Source of the DNA: an uncultured Bacteroidota bacterium
GTDB taxonomy: Bacteria; Bacteroidota; Bacteroidia; Flavobacteriales; Flavobacteriaceae
Assembly (NCBI GenBank): GCA_902635965.1
Contig: CACPQA010000002.1
Span: 1 to 64,000, forward strand
Reading direction: 5' to 3'
DNA: 64,000 bases
Below, in pieces: positions 17,798 through 26,569 of this stretch. Within the stretch, counting starts at the first letter, position 1. Each line of letters opens with the position of its first letter. Below the pieces are notes generated by a model. It was not told the DNA's origin. It did no database searches and saw only the letters and a program-made list of their open reading frames with translations. A program made the position numbers and the translations under genes.

Positions 17798-17872
17798 ATG
17801 ACAGTTAAAAAGGTATTTATATTTTTAACAATGTTGGTACAATTAATAATCTTGTTATTGCCTTTTAATTAG
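17798..17872 (+). CDS. Possible membrane micropeptide (24 aa)
   Basis: A 24-codon frame begins MTVKKV and has a continuous hydrophobic helix ending in PFN. The composition fits a single membrane helix, but the length allows chance. The surrounding 250-base gap (17688-17936) holds nothing else apart from the short homology to the right end at 17725-17752. Confidence 0.2.
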   Translation: MTVKKVFIFLTMLVQLIILLLPFN

Positions 17873-17936
17873 GGGATTAGATATATGAAATTTGAGAAGA
17901 TTCCTAGTAAAAGAAAAATTCACAACAGATGTAGTC

Positions 17937-18515
17937 TTAAACCTCAAAGGTTTTAAAATTATAGAACAGATTTGTCTCCCTATTTTCTAACCAATCATCC
18001 ATCTGATTGCTTTCAATAATCATTGGCATTCTCATCTTTGAGTTATGTATTTCTCTCATTATACCTTTTGCCTCAGTAGTTATTATACTGCAGCTATTTA
18101 TTATCTCTCCTGTCTGTTTATCTATCCACTGATCATACAATCCAGCAAAAGAGAATAATTCTGAGTTCGGAAGTTCAATTAAGTACTTTTGTTTCTTTTT
18201 ACCCTGCTTATCAAGCCATTTCCACTCATAGAATCCATCTGCAAAAATTAAACATCGTTTTGCATTTTTAAAAGAAGGTTTTGTTTTTAAGGTTTCATGC
18301 CTTGCATTGAGAGTGTACTTTTTAATATTGTCGTCTTTTGCCCATGAGGGAATTAATCCCCACTTAAAGTGCTGTAGGTATTTTGGACTTTCCTGGGTAA
18401 CTACATTTACATTTGGATGACTGAATCCATTATATAGTCCATTGACGGGATGTCCTTCTAAGCCTTTTGCCTTGAAGGCTTCTTTAGGTTTTGATTGCTT
18501 GAAATGAAAGCACAT
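17937..18515 (-). CDS. SRAP-family protein (YedK/HMCES-like)
   Basis: The protein starts Met-Cys, so Cys2 becomes the N-terminal catalytic residue after Met removal. It carries the family motifs WGLIPSWAKD, NARHET, GFYEWKW and IHNSKMRMPMI, which supply the Asn, Glu and His of the active site. SRAP proteins form a covalent thiazolidine link with abasic sites in single-stranded DNA and shield them. At 192 aa it is slightly shorter than usual. It is divergent from hsdM across a 74-base gap; such proteins are frequent island passengers. Confidence 0.93.
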   Translation of the reverse strand: MCFHFKQSKPKEAFKAKGLEGHPVNGLYNGFSHPNVNVVTQESPKYLQHFKWGLIPSWAKDDNIKKYTLNARHETLKTKPSFKNAKRCLIFADGFYEWKWLDKQGKKKQKYLIELPNSELFSFAGLYDQWIDKQTGEIINSCSIITTEAKGIMREIHNSKMRMPMIIESNQMDDWLENRETNLFYNFKTFEV

Positions 18516-18589
18516 TTTTTAGATTATGATATTCAAATAATATATCCTTAAATACATTTTATAAATTTAGATTCAATTAAATAAAATAA

Positions 18590-20092
18590 ATGACAAATTC
18601 TTCATCATTCGAACAAAAACTTTTTAAAGCAGCTGATAAGCTAAGAAAAAATATAGATGCTGCAGAGTACAAGTATGTTGTGCTTGGACTAATATTTATA
18701 AAGTATATCTCTGAAACCTTCCGTGAACTATATGATAAGCTCGAAGCAGATCAGTATTCAGATCCAGAAGATAGAGATGAGTACTTAGCAGAGAATGTAT
18801 TCTTTGTTCCCTCAAATGCAAGGTGGTCTCATCTTCATGATAATGCTAAACTACCTTCAATAGGAGAAATTATAGACGAGGCTATGGAGGCAATTGAAAA
18901 GGAAAACAAAGAACTTAAAAATGTACTTCCTAAGGTGTATGGAAAAGCTAATCTTGACAAAGCATCATTGGGACAACTCATTGACCTCATCTCTAATACT
19001 GAGCTACAAGCGGAGAACGAAAAGTCTAAAGATCTATTCGGTAGAGTATATGAATATTTCTTAGGGGAGTTTGCCAATGCAGAAGGTAAAAAAGGAGGAC
19101 AGTTTTATACGCCTAAGGCTATCGTAAAGCTAATGGTTGAAATGATAGAACCCTACAAGGGAAGGGTGTATGATCCAGCTTGTGGCTCAGGTGGTATGTT
19201 CGTGATGAGTGAGAAGTTTGTTACTGAGCATCAAGGAAATATTAGCGACATAACTGTCTATGGACAAGAAAGTAACCAGACTACCTGGAAGCTTTCAAAG
19301 ATGAACCTAGCCATTAGAAACATAAACTCTCAGTTTGTGTCATGGAACACAGAAGGGTCATTTCTAAATGATGCTCATCCAGATTTAAAGGCAGATTTTA
19401 TACTAGCTAATCCACCATTTAATCAGAAAGAATGGGGAATAGATATACTTCAAGATGATGCAAGGTGGAAGCATGGAATGCCTCCAAGTGGAAATGCCAA
19501 TTTCGGGTGGATGATGCATATGTTATATCACTTAGCTCCTGGTGGAGTGTTATCAACTGTTCTTGCCAATGGATCGCTTAGTTCTAATACCTCAGGAGAG
19601 GGAGAGATAAGACAAAGATTGGTCGAGGAGGATTTAGTTGAGTGTATTGTTGCACTTCCAAAGCAGTTGTTCTACAACACAGGTATACCAGCATGTCTTT
19701 GGTTCTTGAGAAGAGAAAAGGCAAATCACAGTAAAGAAGTACTATTTATTGATGCTTCTGAGATGGGTTTTATGAAAGACCGAGTCCATAGAGATTTAGC
19801 TGATAAGGATATAGACACTATTACAGACACTTATCATAACTGGAGAAAGGGAAACGGTTATGAGGATATAAAAGGTTACTGTAAAAGTGCAACTATTGAG
19901 GAGATTCAAAAGCATAAGCATGTGCTTACTCCTGGAAGGTATGTAGGTATTCCTGATGAAGAGGACGATGGGATTCCTTTTGAAGAAAAGATGGCTGATT
20001 TGTCAGCGACCTTAAAAGAGCAAATTGATAAGGAAGCTCAGCTAAACCAAGAAATTAAAGATCAACTTTTAAATATTGGAGTGAATCTGTAA
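18590..20092 (+). CDS. hsdM: Type I restriction-modification methyltransferase subunit HsdM
   Basis: The N-terminal helical HsdM domain (about residues 8-130) precedes an N6-adenine methyltransferase domain with the AdoMet motif DPACGSGGMF (195-204), the catalytic NPPF (274-277) and the upstream GQFYTP. The 500-aa length is normal. Two HsdM and one HsdS form the modification enzyme that methylates adenine in a bipartite target. First gene of a tight hsdM-hsdS-hsdR operon; hsdS starts two bases after its stop. Codon use is less AT-rich than the flanks, consistent with transfer. Confidence 0.97.
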   Translation: MTNSSSFEQKLFKAADKLRKNIDAAEYKYVVLGLIFIKYISETFRELYDKLEADQYSDPEDRDEYLAENVFFVPSNARWSHLHDNAKLPSIGEIIDEAMEAIEKENKELKNVLPKVYGKANLDKASLGQLIDLISNTELQAENEKSKDLFGRVYEYFLGEFANAEGKKGGQFYTPKAIVKLMVEMIEPYKGRVYDPACGSGGMFVMSEKFVTEHQGNISDITVYGQESNQTTWKLSKMNLAIRNINSQFVSWNTEGSFLNDAHPDLKADFILANPPFNQKEWGIDILQDDARWKHGMPPSGNANFGWMMHMLYHLAPGGVLSTVLANGSLSSNTSGEGEIRQRLVEEDLVECIVALPKQLFYNTGIPACLWFLRREKANHSKEVLFIDASEMGFMKDRVHRDLADKDIDTITDTYHNWRKGNGYEDIKGYCKSATIEEIQKHKHVLTPGRYVGIPDEEDDGIPFEEKMADLSATLKEQIDKEAQLNQEIKDQLLNIGVNL

Positions 20093-20094
20093 GT

Positions 20095-21312
20095 ATGGGA
20101 GTTGAAAACAACATACCTGTTGGATGGAGCGAAACGTCTCTTGATGAAATATGTAGTAAAGTTACTGATGGTTCACATCAAAGCCCTAAATCCCTTAAAG
20201 GGGGGTTGCCAATGCTTTCTGTTAAAGACATGGGAGATCTTGGGTTTGATATTAAAAACTCAAAAAAAATTTCCAGGTCAGATTTTAACAATTTAGTAAG
20301 ACAAGGTTGTAAACCTGAAATTAATGACGTTTTAATAGCAAAAGATGGTTCTGTACTGAAGCATATATTTGCAGTAAAAAAAGAAATAAACGCTGTATTG
20401 TTATCGTCGATAGCTATAGTGAGACCAATTCCTCAAAAAATTGTACCTGAGTTTTTAGTCTATACATTAGTTAATCCAAGATTTAAAAAATATATTTTAA
20501 ATAATTTCCTATCAGGCTCTGGCGTTCCTAGAATAGTCTTGAAGGATTTTAAAAAGATCGAATTCATTATCCCACCCCTCCCAGAACAAAAAGCCATTGC
20601 CAAAGTCCTAACTGCTTTTGATGACAAAATAGAGTTACTACAAGCTCAAAACAAGACCTTAGAAACCATGGCTCAAACCATTTTTAAAGAGTGGTTTGGG
20701 AAATATCAGATTGGGGACGATCTGCCTGAGGGTTGGAGAGTTGGAGAGTTTGGTGAACTTTTTGATTTAACGATGGGGTTATCCCCAAAAGGGGATTCAT
20801 ACAATCATGATATGATAGGAGTTCCACTATTAAACGGTGCAGGTGATTATTCAGGTGAAAAATTAGATCCTAAAAGATATACCTCAAAACCAACGAGAAT
20901 TAATAAGGTCGGAGATTTAGTTTTTTGTATTAGAGGAACAATAGGGAAGATTGTATTTGCAAATAAAGAGTATTGTTTAGGACGAGGTGTAGCAGCATTA
21001 TCTCCAATAGTATCTAACGATAAATACTTTAATTATATCAAGCTAAATAGAATCATTAATGAACTTACAAGAAATGCAACAGGAAGTGTAATATTAGGAT
21101 TGAGCAAAGATGATATTTCAAAAGCTGAGTTAATCTTACCAGCCAGAGAAAGACTTGATGAGTTTAGTGAAGTTGTAAGACCTCTTTTTAACAAACTAGA
21201 AATAAATCAAAATCAAATCCAATCACTCACCAATACAAGAGACACCTTACTTCCAAAACTAATGAGTGGTCAAGTTAGAGTTAAGAATATAAAACATACT
21301 GCTGATGCTTAA
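20095..21312 (+). CDS. hsdS: Type I restriction-modification specificity subunit HsdS
   Basis: Two target-recognition domains (about residues 8-155 and 205-360) are each followed by a conserved helical region (PPLPEQKAIAKVLTAFDDKIELL and the QNQIQSLTNTRDTLLPKLMSG segment). These helices set the spacing of the bipartite DNA target. Each recognition domain reads one half-site; the sequence recognised cannot be predicted by eye. The last 8 bases overlap hsdR. The recognition domains look more AT-rich than the helices, as is common because they are swapped between strains. Confidence 0.96.
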   Translation: MGVENNIPVGWSETSLDEICSKVTDGSHQSPKSLKGGLPMLSVKDMGDLGFDIKNSKKISRSDFNNLVRQGCKPEINDVLIAKDGSVLKHIFAVKKEINAVLLSSIAIVRPIPQKIVPEFLVYTLVNPRFKKYILNNFLSGSGVPRIVLKDFKKIEFIIPPLPEQKAIAKVLTAFDDKIELLQAQNKTLETMAQTIFKEWFGKYQIGDDLPEGWRVGEFGELFDLTMGLSPKGDSYNHDMIGVPLLNGAGDYSGEKLDPKRYTSKPTRINKVGDLVFCIRGTIGKIVFANKEYCLGRGVAALSPIVSNDKYFNYIKLNRIINELTRNATGSVILGLSKDDISKAELILPARERLDEFSEVVRPLFNKLEINQNQIQSLTNTRDTLLPKLMSGQVRVKNIKHTADA

Positions 21313-24300
21313 CGAAGACCTCATAGAGATGGCATTTATTGATCAGCTAACTGGTCAAGGATTTGAGTTTCATCATGGTCCTGACATAGCACCTGATTCA
21401 GATAATCCTCAGCGGAAGAATTTTGATAGTGTTGTTTTAGAAAACGAGCTTTTAAAAGCTATTGAGAAACTTAATCCAGGAGTACCGTCATCTGCAATTA
21501 CAGAGGCACATCAAAAAGTACTAAACTTAGGAACAGATAATATCATGGAAAACAATGAGCGTTTCCACACCTATCTTACAAATGGAGTGCCAGTCGAGTA
21601 TACTAAAGATGGTTCAGCTAAGGGTGTAAATGTAGACTTGTTAGATATAGAAAATCCAAAAAACAATTCCTTTTGGGCAGTCAATCAGCTTGTAATTATT
21701 GAAAATAACCTCAACAGAAGACTTGATGTAGTAATATATATTAATGGTCTTCCACTTGTTGTAGTAGAACTAAAAAACGCCACCAGTGAAAAGGCTACGA
21801 TTCGAAATGCCTTCACTCAAATACAAAACTATAAAAAGGATGTACCAACTATCTTTTTCTACAATGCCCTTTGTATTATTTCAGATGGTATAGATGCCAA
21901 AGTTTCCAGCCTGTCTGCACCCTTTACTCGATATTTAAGCTGGAAGGCTAAAGAGGATGCTGGAGTTCAAACAGATCTTCAGGTAATGACAAGGCATATG
22001 TTTGATAATAGGGTTTTGCTTAACCTTATCAGATACTGCACTGTCTTTGAGGCAGAGGAAAAGAAGGATGAAAAAACAGGTCTTGTATCTATATCAAAGA
22101 TTAAAAAGGTAGCAGCGTATCATCAGTATTATGCAGTTCAAAAAGCAGTTGATCAAACTATAAGAGCAACTGATGCTGAGGATGGAGACAGAAAGGTTGG
22201 GGTGTTATGGCATACTCAAGGAAGCGGAAAGTCACTATCAATGGTGTTCTACAGTGGACAGATTATTACACATCCAAAAATGAAGAATCCAACCATTGTG
22301 ATCCTAACTGATAGAAATGATTTGGATGATCAATTATTTGGAACATTTGGCAACTGTGTTGGACTCTTAAGACAAACTCCAGTCCAAGCCAAAAATAGAG
22401 ACCATATCAAGGAGCTTCTAAAAGTATCTGGAGGTGGAGTAATTTTTACAACAATCCAAAAGTTTAGCCCTGAAGAAGGGAGTGTTTATGATACACTTTC
22501 TGAAAGAACCAATATTGTTGTTGTAGCTGACGAGGCACACAGGAGTCAGTATGGATTTAAAGGGCGTTTGGTTGAGGTAGAGGAAGGTTCAGAGATACGT
22601 TACGGAAACGCCAAGTACATGCGAGATGCTCTGCCTAACGCCTCTTACATTGGGTTTACTGGGACACCTATAGAGAAGGAAGATAAGTCTACTCCTGCAG
22701 TCTTTGGAGACTATATAGATGTCTATGATATAAAGCAAGCTGTTGATGACGGAGCTACTGTTCCAATTAGTTATGAAGCACGCTTGGTAAAGATAAAATT
22801 AGAAGCTAAAGCAACTACTGAAATTGATGAATTGGTAGGGGAAATATCTGATATTCCTGAAGACCAGTTAGAGAAATCTAAAAAGAAGAATGCAACAATC
22901 AATGCTATAGTTGGTCACCCAGAAAGACTTAAAGATGTTGCTTCAGATATAGTATCTCACTTTGAAGCGAGACAAAAAGCATTCGAAGGGAAAGCCATGA
23001 TTGTGGGTATGACAAGACAGATTTGTGTTGATTTATATGCTCAGATCATAAAGCTTCGTCCTGATTGGCACAGTGATGATTTGGAGAAGGGTAGCATCAA
23101 GCTGATCATGACAAGTTCATCGGATGATCCTGAGAGTTTTCAGCCTCACAGAACTACAAAACAACAGCGTAAAGAATTAGCTATTCGAATGAAAGAACCC
23201 AGTGACGAATTAAAGCTGGTGATTGTTAGAGACATGTGGCTCACAGGTTTTGATGCTCCAAGTATGCACACTATGTATGTAGATAAGAAGATGCAGGGGG
23301 CTAATCTAATGCAGGCTATAGCAAGGGTAAACAGAGTATATAAGGATAAGCCAGGAGGACTGATAGTCGACTACATTGGTATTGGACAGGAGCTAAGAAG
23401 TGCAATGGGAACCTATCTTCAAAGTGGGGGTGGTGGAAAAACATTTGTAGATATTAAGGAAGCAATCGCTCTTATGAAAGAGAAGTTTGAGATCGTGGAG
23501 CAGATGTTTTATGGATATGACTATAAATCTTACTTCAAAGCTAAGACCAATATCAAACTTCAAATACTGCTTGGTGCACAGAACTTTATATTAGCATCTC
23601 AAGAATTAAAGGACCGCTTTTTAAAAGAGATTATGTTACTCTCTAAAGCTTTTGCTATGTCTACTCCAAGCTTTGAAGCAGATATCATTAAAGATGAGGT
23701 AGCATTTTTCCAGGCGGTTAAGTCAAGGATTAATAAGTTCACACCTTCAGGAGGTAGATCAGATTTTGAGATTGACACAGCTATCAAGCAAATAGTAGAT
23801 GAGGCACTGAGTAGTGACGGGGTTGTTGATGTATTTGAGGCTGCTGGAATGAAATCTCCTGACATAAGTATTCTTTCTGATGAATTTTTACTTGAAGTTC
23901 AAAATATGGAGCAGAAAAATGTTGCATATGAGTTGTTAAAGAAACTTTTAAATGATGAGGTAAGGGTAAGAAAGAGAAAAAACATCTCTCAGGCTAAAAA
24001 GTTTTCTGAAATGATAGAAACGGTTGTAAATCTTTACCATAATAATCAAATTGATTCTGCACAGGTAATAAAAGAGCTAATTGCCATTGCAAAAAAAATG
24101 AGGCTTGAGGACAAAAGAGCTGATGAGATAGGATTGACTGATGAGGAATATGCATTCTATAGTGTTTTAAGCCAGAACGAATCTACTAAAATGCTTGAGG
24201 ACAAAAAAATGAAAGAATTAGTTCACCATATTGTAAATATTATTAGAAAAAATGCCACTGTTGATTGGAGTAAGAGAAGTGATGTTAGAGCAAAATTAAG

Positions 24301-24418
24301 GCTCACTGTTCGTAAATTGCTTATGAAATATGGATATCCCCCCGAACTTGCAAGAATGGAGGCTGACAAAGTTATTGAGCAAAGTGAGATGCTAGCCCAT
24401 ACGTTTAGTAGAAAATAA
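21305..24418 (+). CDS. hsdR: Type I restriction enzyme subunit HsdR
   Basis: An N-terminal PD-(D/E)xK nuclease domain (RLDVVIYINGLPLVVVELK; E155-x-K157) is followed by a superfamily 2 translocase with Walker A HTQGSGKS (303-310), DEAH (409-412), GFTGTPIE and the arginine-finger region QAIARVNRVYKD. A C-terminal helical part binds the methylase. The 1037 aa is full length with no visible lesion. It translocates DNA and cuts unmethylated targets at a distance. It overlaps hsdS by 8 bases, which couples their translation. Confidence 0.97.
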   Translation: MLNEDLIEMAFIDQLTGQGFEFHHGPDIAPDSDNPQRKNFDSVVLENELLKAIEKLNPGVPSSAITEAHQKVLNLGTDNIMENNERFHTYLTNGVPVEYTKDGSAKGVNVDLLDIENPKNNSFWAVNQLVIIENNLNRRLDVVIYINGLPLVVVELKNATSEKATIRNAFTQIQNYKKDVPTIFFYNALCIISDGIDAKVSSLSAPFTRYLSWKAKEDAGVQTDLQVMTRHMFDNRVLLNLIRYCTVFEAEEKKDEKTGLVSISKIKKVAAYHQYYAVQKAVDQTIRATDAEDGDRKVGVLWHTQGSGKSLSMVFYSGQIITHPKMKNPTIVILTDRNDLDDQLFGTFGNCVGLLRQTPVQAKNRDHIKELLKVSGGGVIFTTIQKFSPEEGSVYDTLSERTNIVVVADEAHRSQYGFKGRLVEVEEGSEIRYGNAKYMRDALPNASYIGFTGTPIEKEDKSTPAVFGDYIDVYDIKQAVDDGATVPISYEARLVKIKLEAKATTEIDELVGEISDIPEDQLEKSKKKNATINAIVGHPERLKDVASDIVSHFEARQKAFEGKAMIVGMTRQICVDLYAQIIKLRPDWHSDDLEKGSIKLIMTSSSDDPESFQPHRTTKQQRKELAIRMKEPSDELKLVIVRDMWLTGFDAPSMHTMYVDKKMQGANLMQAIARVNRVYKDKPGGLIVDYIGIGQELRSAMGTYLQSGGGGKTFVDIKEAIALMKEKFEIVEQMFYGYDYKSYFKAKTNIKLQILLGAQNFILASQELKDRFLKEIMLLSKAFAMSTPSFEADIIKDEVAFFQAVKSRINKFTPSGGRSDFEIDTAIKQIVDEALSSDGVVDVFEAAGMKSPDISILSDEFLLEVQNMEQKNVAYELLKKLLNDEVRVRKRKNISQAKKFSEMIETVVNLYHNNQIDSAQVIKELIAIAKKMRLEDKRADEIGLTDEEYAFYSVLSQNESTKMLEDKKMKELVHHIVNIIRKNATVDWSKRSDVRAKLRLTVRKLLMKYGYPPELARMEADKVIEQSEMLAHTFSRK

Positions 24419-24429
24419 TTAATACAATT

Positions 24430-24509
24430 TAAGGTGGCGGGTTTTAGGTTCATTTTAATGTACACTATATATATAAAACACTTAAATGAGCCTTTTTTCC
24501 GCCACCTTA
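24430..24509. repeat. Long imperfect hairpin between hsdR and the recombinase gene
   Basis: An 11-base perfect inverted repeat (TAAGGTGGCGG at 24430-24440, CCGCCACCTTA at 24499-24509) encloses a second inner pair (AGGTTCATTT / AAATGAGCCT, one G-T). This forms a cruciform-like structure of about 80 bases in an otherwise AT-rich gap, overlapping the last codon of the recombinase gene. It probably ends transcription of both convergent genes, although no T-run follows directly on either strand. It could alternatively be a recombination or binding site. Confidence 0.7.
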
Positions 24510-25583
24510 GTAATTGCCTTGAATTAATGGTTTTTCCTTGCCAATAGTTGGCATATCTTGCTCACTCAACTGAGGTACTTCTAATCCCCTTAAATAAGTT
24601 AAACTAACATTTACTGATGAGTGTCCCATTGCCTTTTGAAGTTTAGTGATACTTTCTGTTCTAGAAAATAATTCTATAGCAGCAGAATGCCTAAAAGAAT
24701 ATAATGTTATGTTGTTTTCAATGGAATGATTTTTTTTAAATCGACTCCAAAGTTTTTTAAAGTAATCTTTATTGTACGGCAAAGAAGAATTAGAAAATAT
24801 ATTATAATTAGGATTTGAAGGATTAATATTTTCTACTATAATTTTTGGCACAGGCACTACTCTATTTTTCTTTGATTTTACTCTTGAACCATCAATGGAT
24901 ACAAATCTAAAATCACTTGTGAAATCTCCCCATTTGAGCAATCTAACCTCTCTATGAGGTCTTAGTAAACAGCAGTAAGTAAAAAGACAGCACAGATATA
25001 GATTATAATTAAATTCCTTTACAGATTGTATCAACTCAGGCATATTTTTAATTGGTTTATGTAGTTTTTCTTCTTGTTTTATAGATTCTGGGAACTGTAA
25101 ATTTTCTTTTGGCATTTTTAATTTAATTGCTTGGTTAATTATTACTATTAGATGTTTTCTAATGGTATTGTAGGAAGTGCCAGAATAACTTTTTAAAAGA
25201 GTTTGCAGGTGATCATTTTTTAATTGATCTTCCTGTTTTACAATTTCTATTAGTTTATTGGCAACAAATTTTAAAGTGGATTTATAGGAATCCGATAGCT
25301 CTGATTTTAGTTTAATCTCTAAGGCATTTTGAATAAACCACCTAGCATTGTTTTGTTTTACAAAAAAAGTAGGCTTTAGAAGTTTATTTCCATTGTAGAT
25401 ATATTTATATGTTTCTGCTGCAAGAATTTTTGCTTTTGCCTTTCTTTGAGAATAAGGGAAACTATTTGGTTTTAAATCAATACCAATTTTATCTCCACTG
25501 TAGAGTCTAAATCTTTTATGATTTAGATAGAAAGTAATAAAGTAGTTTCCTTTATAATCAAGGCAAACTTTTGGATAGTTCAT
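24507..25583 (-). CDS. Tyrosine recombinase (phage-type integrase) of the island
   Basis: The C-terminal catalytic domain has Arg208 (LLRPHREVRLLKW), a K-rich beta turn (RVKSKKNRVVPVP), Tyr295-x-x-Arg298 (YSFRH), His321 (MGHSS) and nucleophile Tyr330 (TYLRG). An N-terminal SAM-like core-binding domain spans about residues 75-180. The first His of the HxxR box is Tyr, as in several Bacteroidota integrases. The gene starts 3 bases before an ACAG-TTAAT-TTACAG motif and 57 bases from the right tRNA copy, the usual position for an integrase at its own attachment site. It would catalyse integration into and excision from tRNA-Ala. Confidence 0.93.
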   Translation of the reverse strand: MNYPKVCLDYKGNYFITFYLNHKRFRLYSGDKIGIDLKPNSFPYSQRKAKAKILAAETYKYIYNGNKLLKPTFFVKQNNARWFIQNALEIKLKSELSDSYKSTLKFVANKLIEIVKQEDQLKNDHLQTLLKSYSGTSYNTIRKHLIVIINQAIKLKMPKENLQFPESIKQEEKLHKPIKNMPELIQSVKEFNYNLYLCCLFTYCCLLRPHREVRLLKWGDFTSDFRFVSIDGSRVKSKKNRVVPVPKIIVENINPSNPNYNIFSNSSLPYNKDYFKKLWSRFKKNHSIENNITLYSFRHSAAIELFSRTESITKLQKAMGHSSVNVSLTYLRGLEVPQLSEQDMPTIGKEKPLIQGNY

Positions 25584-25586
25584 CTG

Positions 25587-25632
25587 ACAGTTAATTTACA
25601 GTAGACAACTAAGTCTTACTGTAAATCACTGT
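25587..25632. promoter_or_regulatory. Probable recombinase arm-type sites upstream of the integrase
   Basis: A direct copy of ACAGTTAATTTACAG (25587-25601) and an inverted copy (25619-25632) stand between the integrase start and the right tRNA copy. Further copies occur at 25754-25767, 25811-25825, 16770-16783 and 16827-16841. The 18-base string from 25586 recurs exactly at 25810. Such clustered short repeats either side of a core are the hallmark of arm-type binding sites; they could also autoregulate the integrase promoter. Confidence 0.6.
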
Positions 25633-25637
25633 AATTA

Positions 25638-25703
25638 TTGGGACTCGAACCCACGACCTCTTGACTGCCAGTCAAGCGCTCTAGCCAGCTGAGCTACATC
25701 CCC
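25638..25703 (-). pseudogene. Truncated tRNA-Ala (GGC), right copy
   Basis: The minus strand reads as the left tRNA from the 5' G (25703) through the anticodon loop CTGGCAG and the T loop. The sequence then diverges: the T-stem 3' strand is CCCAA and the acceptor 3' strand is replaced by TAATTAC, which cannot pair with GGGGATG. It is unlikely to give a functional tRNA. It marks the right attachment junction of the island. Confidence 0.8.
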
Positions 25704-25825
25704 AAATTATAACTAATTGATTTTAATTAATTTATAAAAATCAAATTGTTTCTACAGTAGTTTACAATTGATACAAATCTATAAAAATTGGTCTATTTGG
25801 TTGAATTTTGACAGTTAATTTACAG
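25640..25825. repeat. Right terminal direct repeat of the tRNA-Ala island
   Basis: Direct partner of 16656-16841, with about 94% identity by hand alignment. It contains the truncated tRNA, its native upstream region and two ACAG...TTACAG motifs. The bases that follow (GGGGGTATAGTTTTAATAT from 25835) resemble those at 17725 on the left, where an ~880-base segment with the 264-aa gene intervenes. Confidence 0.9.
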
Positions 25826-25875
25826 TAAAATAGTGGGGGTATAGTTTTAATATTTCCTTTTTCTAAAAGAGTTCA

Positions 25876-25904
25876 AATAAAAATCCCTCCATAAAGGAGG
25901 GATT
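25876..25904 (-). terminator. Terminator of the SnoaL-like lipoprotein gene at 25926
   Basis: A 9-bp perfect stem (AATCCCTCC / GGAGGGATT) with a 5-nt loop is followed, on the minus strand, by TTTTTATTT. It lies just downstream of the minus-strand gene ending at 25926. Confidence 0.85.
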
Positions 25905-25925
25905 GAGAATTATATTAATGTATTC

Positions 25926-26417
25926 TTAATTTGACATTTCTGACATAGCAGTAGCTTCTTTAATTTGGAATGTTGGATCATAATATACTTGAAATCTTAC
26001 CACTTTTCCATTCTCCCATTTCAAGTCAGTGTGGGCTCTGGTACTGGTTGATTCTTTAGTAAAGTTACCAACAAAGGTGAGTGAAAACCAGTGGTTGGTC
26101 CATATTTGTCCATTCTTAAAATAGTTTGTATGGGCATAGTCATCGGTAACTTCTATAGACTTAAAAAGTGTATGATCTTGACTTATTCCAGCAATAACAG
26201 ATTTTTTGTCAAGAGTAATATTATTGAATAATACCTCACAATCATCAGAAAGTAATTCTTCCCACAGGGTAAAGTCGTTTTCAACATACACTTTGAGTAG
26301 CTTCTGAACATTAAGAGTCAATTCGTCATCTGATTTCACAACAGCTGTACTTTGCTGTTGGTTAGAACAGGAAAATGTCATTACCGACAATAAAAGGATG
26401 TATAATGTTTTTTTCAT
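25926..26417 (-). CDS. SnoaL-like lipoprotein
   Basis: The lipobox is MTFSC. The mature part has a SnoaL/NTF2 layout: LLKVYVENDFTLWEELLSDDCEVLFNN, KKSVIAGI, then strands IWTNHWFSLTFVGNFTKES and HTDLKWENGKVVRFQVYYDP, the last being a typical NTF2 strand pair. It is a paralogue of the divergent gene at 26570; both share the VYVENDF/GYVDNNF start and the KWENGK/KWESDK end. Ligand or reaction unknown. The leader upstream matches that of 26570 almost exactly. Confidence 0.8.
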   Translation of the reverse strand: MKKTLYILLLSVMTFSCSNQQQSTAVVKSDDELTLNVQKLLKVYVENDFTLWEELLSDDCEVLFNNITLDKKSVIAGISQDHTLFKSIEVTDDYAHTNYFKNGQIWTNHWFSLTFVGNFTKESTSTRAHTDLKWENGKVVRFQVYYDPTFQIKEATAMSEMSN

Positions 26418-26537
26418 TTTTAATTGATTTATAGTTAATAAAGAACAATATACTCATAATTGATAAGGTAAGGTATGCGGTGATTTGATTTTTAAATCAT
26501 TTGTAAAGTGTTGCGTTATAACAGCTTGAAATCTTTG

Positions 26538-26545
26538 TATATTTG
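26538..26545 (+). promoter_or_regulatory. Bacteroidota-type -7 promoter element
   Basis: TATATTTG fits the TAnnTTTG -7 consensus of Bacteroidota sigma factors and lies 24 bases before ATG 26570. The only nearby TTG on the upstream side is at an awkward spacing, so this is a half-supported promoter. Confidence 0.35.
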
Positions 26546-26569
26546 TAAATAATCATAAATCAATTAAAA

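Larger units (their letters stand above)
16656..25825. mobile_element. Integrated island at tRNA-Ala carrying type I restriction-modification
   Basis: The segment is bounded by 186-bp direct repeats that include tRNA-Ala sequence and carries a tyrosine recombinase next to the right end. The cargo comprises hsdM-hsdS-hsdR, an SRAP protein and an unknown 264-aa gene. The hsd genes are visibly richer in G+C than the flanks, suggesting transfer. There are no conjugation, replication or phage structural genes, so it is either a minimal integrative element mobilised in trans or a remnant. Confidence 0.8.

Noticed and set aside
25638-25703. Second functional tRNA-Ala
   Set aside because: The acceptor 3' strand is replaced and cannot pair with GGGGATG, so it is a truncated attachment-site copy.
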